16,583 bases of DNA. Source: Enteropsectra breve (taxonomy: Eukaryota; Microsporidia). The DNA is taken from assembly GCA_024243835.1 (NCBI GenBank), contig JALPMN010000540.1:1-16583 (forward strand), read 5' to 3'. A program made the position numbers and the translations under genes. The notes under the pieces are model-generated. The model did not search any database. It was not told the origin of the DNA and saw only the letters and a list, made by a program, of their open reading frames with translations. Shown piece after piece: positions 13,345 to 16,583 of the stretch (position 1 is the stretch's first letter; each line of letters opens with the position of its first letter).

Positions 13345-13653
13345 GAGTAATAAAAGTATTTTAAATATTTATATTTAATATCATTTAAACATTTATCTTA
13401 AATAGTATTTAAAATAGTATTATATTAAATTATGCTATGTCAATTGCTATGGTGACAGTAGAGATAATCGTATGTCTATCGGAAGTTCCATCTAAGAGAT
13501 ATTTTAAAGTTAAAGTAATATAAGCTTAAATAAATATTTAATACAGCCATTTAAAACTATAAGAAATATTTAAGATACGAAATAATATAAATATTTGAGA
13601 TATTTAATACAACCATTTAAAAACTATAAGAAATATTTAATAATGCATTCACT
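13345..13653. other. Very AT-rich spacer between convergent 3' ends
   Basis: It separates the ValRS stop from the stop of the minus-strand membrane protein. Almost all of it is built from ATATTTAA-like words. It contains a 40-bp direct repeat (listed separately). No gene is seen. Confidence 0.5.
13534..13640. repeat. 40-bp direct repeat
   Basis: ATATTTAATACAGCCATTTAAAACTATAAGAAATATTTAA at 13534-13573 (given here by position; core TTTAATACA.CCATTTAAAA) recurs at 13600-13640 with one base change and one added A. The 66-bp period leaves 26 bases between copies. It is noncoding. Confidence 0.9.
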
Positions 13654-14316
13654 CTACTTTTTCGCCTCACTCTTCTTGACAGGCGTGTTAAGCGCATATA
13701 TCCGCGCCTTTATCGTTGTGTACCACTGGCGCGCTGCAGGCGGGAGAACAAGCGTCCAGCCATCAACAGCCCCAACAATCGTGCCAATAACCTCGTTCAT
13801 CGTTGTGTTGTGCACATACTGGTGGCGTATTATGGCGCAGAACAGAAATGTGGTGGAAAGCGGGGACATTCCGAGGAAGTAGAGAAGAACTGAGAGCGGG
13901 ATGCACAGCACCTCCATGACCATCGCTGCATACGCAATTTTAGGGGCACTGTCGTTAATCAGCGCTAGAAGCGGCATCAGCGACTCGCCCGGGATGAGCT
14001 TCTTGTTTTTTACCAGGAAGGCGTTGCTGTGGTAGACCGCAAGCACGAAGAACGGGGCGAGGAGCAGCCAGTGCGGGCCGCTCAGGAAGAGAAAGACACA
14101 CATAAAGTTCGGGTGCACGACGAGTTTGGACGGCCTCTTGTAGAGATCGATGACGGTGATGCCGTAGGTGAGGATCAGCAGGATCCTGTCGACGAGTGCG
14201 GGAAGGGCGAAAAAGGGCCTGCCCACAGCCACCCGCAGCAGGCGCATTGTGTAGTTGGCCATGAAGCTGAGGTTGAAATAAAACCAGAGCTTTACATAGA
14301 GGGATGAGACTGGCAT
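13654..14316 (-). CDS. TMEM33/Per33/Pom33-like ER and nuclear-envelope membrane protein
   Basis: The 220-residue protein has a short N-terminus followed by hydrophobic segments at about 33-58, 68-100, 125-148 and 150-165, and a basic C-terminal tail (KKSEAKK). The order of features fits the TMEM33/Per33 family: an NYTMRLLRVAVGRPFF-type entry (21-36), a Pro-anchored central pair with VLAVYHSNAFLVKNK (91-105), then SLMPLLALINDSAPKIAYAAMVMEV (112-136, like the SLPLLRSVLDKL..N block of TMEM33) and a YxRxRY-like RHQY (164-167). In yeast Per33 and Pom33 act in the ER and in nuclear pore distribution. The start is supported by an AAATTTTT block and CCCCC just before the ATG. The assignment rests on pattern and topology, not on catalytic residues. 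It is divergent from the acidic-protein gene and convergent with ValRS. Confidence 0.85.
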   Translation of the reverse strand: MPVSSLYVKLWFYFNLSFMANYTMRLLRVAVGRPFFALPALVDRILLILTYGITVIDLYKRPSKLVVHPNFMCVFLFLSGPHWLLLAPFFVLAVYHSNAFLVKNKKLIPGESLMPLLALINDSAPKIAYAAMVMEVLCIPLSVLLYFLGMSPLSTTFLFCAIIRHQYVHNTTMNEVIGTIVGAVDGWTLVLPPAARQWYTTIKARIYALNTPVKKSEAKK

Positions 14317-14336
14317 GTCGGGGGTACAAAAATTTA
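14317..14336 (-). promoter_or_regulatory. AAATTTTT plus CCCCC start signal
   Basis: On the minus strand GTAAATTTTTGTACCCCCGAC stands immediately before the ATG at 14316. The CCCCC is at 14324-14320 and the A/T block at 14335-14328. This is the best example in the window of the composite start signal. Confidence 0.65.
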
Positions 14337-14374
14337 CAATTCTTTCATAAAAGATATTTTTTTCCCTTACAAAT

Positions 14375-14398
14375 ATAGTACTTGCAATAGTACTTGCA
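14375..14398. repeat. 12-bp tandem duplication in a divergent promoter region
   Basis: ATAGTACTTGCA occurs twice in tandem (14375-14386 and 14387-14398). The surrounding spacer continues with variations on TGTAAT/TTAAT up to about 14485. It lies between the divergent starts at 14316 and 14525. Confidence 0.8.
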
Positions 14399-14510
14399 AT
14401 ATTAACTGTAATATTGTTTGTAATTGTAATTTTAATATTAATAATAATGTAAGTGTAATTTTTATGTTAATTGTAATGTTAAGTGTTTTACTAAAAATTA
14501 TTATTTGCTC

Positions 14511-14522
14511 AAAATTTTATCC
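14511..14522 (+). promoter_or_regulatory. AAAATTTTAT-CC start signal
   Basis: AAAATTTTAT (14511-14520) is followed by CC and, two bases later, the ATG at 14525. It matches the other start-proximal signals of this window but with only two C's. Confidence 0.4.
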
Positions 14523-14524
14523 AT

Positions 14525-15043
14525 ATGAACAAAAAGCACAACAGCACGACAAACGGAAAATACAAAAAAGACTTTGATTCATTTATAAAACAGATTTTGG
14601 ATGCCGAGAGCAGCAACACAGACGACAGCATCGAGATGTCTGGTGATGTGGAGATGGAGTATGACTCAGAAGACGAGCTGCAGTCGAGTGTGGAAAGCGA
14701 GTCATTCGACTGCAGTTCCTCAGAAGAGGAGTTTAGCGTGTCTGAGCTAAAGCCCGGGGACAAGTTTTACATTAAGGATGGGAAGATTTGCCTTGGGGAA
14801 GAGAGCACATTCTTCTGCTGTGATAACCAGACGAACGACAAGCACAATGATAAAGAAAACACGACTAACATTAATAACGGAAATAATATGAATAACACAC
14901 ATATTAGCAACGATGAAAATAAGATCTTCCAGGGCCTGTCGGACCTGCGAGTTGCCAAGGACAGGCGAACCGCAGGAGGAAAAATTAAAACAGCGAAGAC
15001 ATCGACTAAACAGACTAAAAAATGTATAAACTATGATGATTAA
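14525..15043 (+). CDS. Acidic Ser-rich protein of unknown function
   Basis: Not recognised. The 172-residue protein has a basic first 15 residues, then a strongly acidic and Ser-rich segment (about 27-75, with many SxxE/SEEE sites of casein kinase 2 type). A short better-ordered piece follows, ELKPGDKFYIKDGKICLG (74-91). An Asn-rich linker (about 101-132) leads to a basic C-terminus (about 140-166, LRVAKDRRTAGGKIKTAK...). No signal peptide or membrane segment is present. The acidic/basic split would fit a chaperone-like or nuclear adaptor protein, but that is a guess. The coding assignment rests on the start signal, on G+C well above the spacer and on third-position bias. The stop codon lies inside a 24-bp tandem repeat. 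Confidence 0.75.
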   Translation: MNKKHNSTTNGKYKKDFDSFIKQILDAESSNTDDSIEMSGDVEMEYDSEDELQSSVESESFDCSSSEEEFSVSELKPGDKFYIKDGKICLGEESTFFCCDNQTNDKHNDKENTTNINNGNNMNNTHISNDENKIFQGLSDLRVAKDRRTAGGKIKTAKTSTKQTKKCINYDD

Positions 15044-15102
15044 ATTATAATCAACTGTGACGATTAAATTATAATCAACTGTGACGATTAAATTATAATC
15101 AC
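15031..15102. repeat. 24-bp tandem repeat spanning a stop codon
   Basis: Three head-to-tail 24-bp units start at 15031, 15055 and 15079. The first encodes the last residues (NYDD) and the TAA stop of the acidic protein; the next two lie in the 3' flank. Copies two and three differ from the first at two positions in the coding part (TGTGAC instead of TATGAT), and the third also at its last base. Confidence 0.95.
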
Positions 15103-15367
15103 TAACAGTTATCTTTTCTCAATAAACCATAGAATTTTATACAAACCATATTCTTATTAGATGCTTTTCAATAAGAGTTAGATTTTACCATTGATATTCT
15201 GACCGCTACACCCTCAAAGATACTCCCTTTATCTAAAATTTTTGTCGTAGCTACTCTTCAAACTTACTATACTAAAGAATTACTATAAAAACCATATAGT
15301 TTATATCCCCACTTTATGGACAATAAACTATTATTTCATATCATTCTATCTATTATTTGCTCAGATT

Positions 15368-15499
15368 AAACTAGCTGTTAAAAGATGAAGTAGCTAAGCT
15401 AACACTATTTATTGACATTAAGGATATAAATATTTAAAACTAACTGTTAAAAGATTAGGTACTTATTCCTGCCAGTATTTATAGACATTAAGGATATAA
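15368..15499. repeat. Diverged direct repeat, 69-bp period
   Basis: 15368-15429 and 15437-15499 begin with AAACTA(G/A)CTGTTAAAAGAT and end with ATTTAT(T/A)GACATTAAGGATATAA. The ends are nearly identical and the middles differ. The repeat ends 66 bases before the ATG of the EAF3-like gene; a partial third start (AAACTAGC) is seen at about 15502. Confidence 0.85.
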
Positions 15500-15553
15500 T
15501 AAAACTAGCCCTTAATTTTATTTTAATGGTGCATTTTTTAAAAATATTAAGAA

Positions 15554-15556
15554 CCC
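15554..15556 (+). promoter_or_regulatory. CCC start-proximal motif
   Basis: CCC in AACCCTGTTGAGAAATG lies nine bases before the ATG of the EAF3-like gene, behind a TTTTTTAAAAATATT block (15535-15548). Confidence 0.45.
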
Positions 15557-15565
15557 TGTTGAGAA

Positions 15566-16240
15566 ATGCCCAGTGACACCAAAAAATCTAAATTCAAAGT
15601 AAACAACTACGTTCTCTTCAGGAACGGCACGGAATGGAACGAGGGGAGAATCATGGAAATAAACCACGAGAATGGGAAGGATTTCTATGTGGTGCGCTCC
15701 TTCAGCACGTTTCTCGACACGGTGGTGGGTGCAGATGAGCCGCTCTCGCGTGCCACACACGATGTGAAGCGTAAGCTCAAGACCCCGCTGTACGAGGGGG
15801 AGATGGTCTTCCCCGTGCTCTTTAAAAATGTGCTTCTTATCGACCGTGAGGGCCATGAGCTCGAGCTGCAGAGCCGCAGCAAGGCCGTGAGTGTTGCGAA
15901 TATTCTGCGTGCCTTTTCTGATTTTCTCAAGTACGAGAGTGGCTCTGTGACTACCGATGAGGCTAATGAGGCCACGCATGGCTTTCTTCTTGCGTTCAAC
16001 ACTCTTCTCCCGCGTTTTCTTCTTTATCCTGATGAGTACAGCTACTACGACACGAACATCAAGACCCGTATCAATCCCTCTGAGGTGTTTGGCTCTGTGC
16101 ATCTGGTGCGTCTGGTTTATTTTATTGAGAAGCGTGGCTCAGTGCATGTGAGTGACAATCTCACGAAGAACATTCTTCTTGAGTACTGTCTTTATCTGCT
16201 GGACTTTCTCATGCTGCGTTATGACACGTATTTTCAGTGA
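15566..16240 (+). CDS. EAF3: EAF3/MRG15-like chromatin protein (chromo barrel plus MRG domain)
   Basis: MRG15/Eaf3 proteins are subunits of the NuA4 acetyltransferase and the Rpd3S deacetylase; the chromo barrel binds methylated H3K36 and the MRG domain docks partners. Here residues 8-60 correspond to the chromo barrel (VNNYVLFRNGTEWNEGRIMEI, then FYVVRSFSTFLDTVVGADEPL). Residues about 70-224 are the MRG domain: VSVANILRAFSDFLKY (108-123), LLAFNTLLPRFLLYPDEYSYY (141-161), PSEVFGSVHLVRLVYFIEKRG (171-191) and LLEYCLYLLDFLMLRYDTYF (204-223), in the usual order. The protein is about half the length of yeast Eaf3, because the linker is almost gone. In the chromo part the aromatic residues that cage methyl-lysine (Y and W's of the YxGWxxxWDEW block) read R, F, L and V here. 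The start has a CCC element at 15554-15556, ten bases upstream. Confidence 0.85.
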   Translation: MPSDTKKSKFKVNNYVLFRNGTEWNEGRIMEINHENGKDFYVVRSFSTFLDTVVGADEPLSRATHDVKRKLKTPLYEGEMVFPVLFKNVLLIDREGHELELQSRSKAVSVANILRAFSDFLKYESGSVTTDEANEATHGFLLAFNTLLPRFLLYPDEYSYYDTNIKTRINPSEVFGSVHLVRLVYFIEKRGSVHVSDNLTKNILLEYCLYLLDFLMLRYDTYFQ

Positions 16241-16583
16241 TACACAAAATAAAATTATTGAACCATTGTATTCAGTTTAAAATTTAAGTTTGAATATTCA
16301 GTTTGAATCTTCAGTTTATTTCTTGCTTTAATAATGAAAAATATTCATCATATCACAACCTTTTATATATCATAACCTTTTATATATCATAACTTAAAGG
16401 TAATATCTTATATATCATAATGAAGAATATTTTATACTGTCAATGCCAAGAGGCTCAAAATACAGTGCGCACAAAAAGTGTCACAATGTTTGAGTAAAAT
16501 TTTCAGGGCTTTATTATTAATGATTATAGAGGCTAAGAAGCTAATAGGCAATTATAAAGTATGTATTTATAATTTAAACTAAT
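16241..16583. other. AT-rich region at the right end
   Basis: No gene is seen downstream of the EAF3-like stop. AATAAA at 16249 could serve as its polyadenylation signal. TTCAGTTTxAAAT-like words are repeated between about 16271 and 16318, and a 17-bp tandem repeat lies at 16351-16395. Confidence 0.5.
16351..16395. repeat. 17-bp tandem repeat, about 2.6 copies
   Basis: TATCA(C/T)AACCTTTTATA is present at 16351-16367 and 16368-16384, with a partial copy at 16385-16395; a fourth related word (TATATATCATAA) lies at about 16410-16420. It is noncoding. Confidence 0.85.

Larger units (their letters stand above)
15044..15565. other. AT-rich spacer upstream of the EAF3-like gene
   Basis: About 520 bases without a recognisable gene. 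It starts with the remainder of the 24-bp repeat and ends with a diverged 69-bp duplication (15368-15499) just upstream of the next gene. The middle (15103-15360) is unstructured AT-rich sequence. Confidence 0.5.

Noticed and set aside
15518..16102. 194-codon antisense frame over the EAF3-like gene
   Set aside because: The plus-strand frame matches the MRG domain block by block; the antisense frame has no start signal or motif.
1..16583. Mobile elements or horizontally acquired bacterial genes
   Set aside because: No transposase, integrase, reverse transcriptase or bacterial-type gene was recognised on either strand; the short repeats lack terminal inverted repeats with target-site duplications.

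Overview
The window looks like a piece of a microsporidian nuclear genome (species not determinable from sequence alone). Reasons: intron-free eukaryotic genes that are mostly shorter than their fungal counterparts (SPO11-like, KTR-type mannosyltransferase, RIX7/NVL-type ATPase, cytosolic valyl-tRNA synthetase, TMEM33/Per33-type membrane protein, EAF3/MRG15-type protein); tRNAs with eukaryotic A and B boxes, one with a tiny intron; AT-rich spacers; and, next to most start codons, an A4-5T4-5 block followed by a CC/CCC (or GGG) element, the arrangement described for microsporidian translation starts.

Layout. 1-1064: gene-poor, with short direct repeats and one perfect hairpin. 1065-2654 (-): predicted secreted Cys-rich protein with a zinc-finger-like N-terminus, ten identical MSSN repeats and a basic C-terminus. 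2993-3063 (+): tRNA-His(GUG). 3266-4171 (-): SPO11. 4426-5505 (+): GT15/KTR mannosyltransferase, divergent from SPO11 over a spacer with a duplicated 42-bp element. 5793-7463 (+): RIX7/NVL tandem AAA ATPase. 7948-9306 (-): single-pass membrane protein with degenerate EPQ/EPH repeats and a possible catalytically dead USP (deubiquitinase) fold. 9575-9657 (-): tRNA-Tyr(GUA) with an 11-nt intron. 9967-13344 (+): valyl-tRNA synthetase with five Asn/Asp/Ser-rich insertions. 13654-14316 (-): TMEM33/Per33-like membrane protein. 14525-15043 (+): acidic, Ser-rich unknown protein, divergent from the previous gene. 15566-16240 (+): EAF3/MRG15-like chromatin protein.

The genes form no operon; most are housekeeping functions (translation, 60S assembly, glycosylation, chromatin, nuclear/ER membrane) plus one meiosis gene. 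The two large lineage-specific genes (1065-2654 and 7948-9306) are the likeliest sources of new biology: both have an N-terminal hydrophobic targeting segment and both contain recent DNA-level repeat duplications. A second theme is widespread minisatellite growth: nearly every spacer and several genes carry tandem or direct repeats, and in two places the array includes the stop codon of the adjacent gene and runs on downstream.
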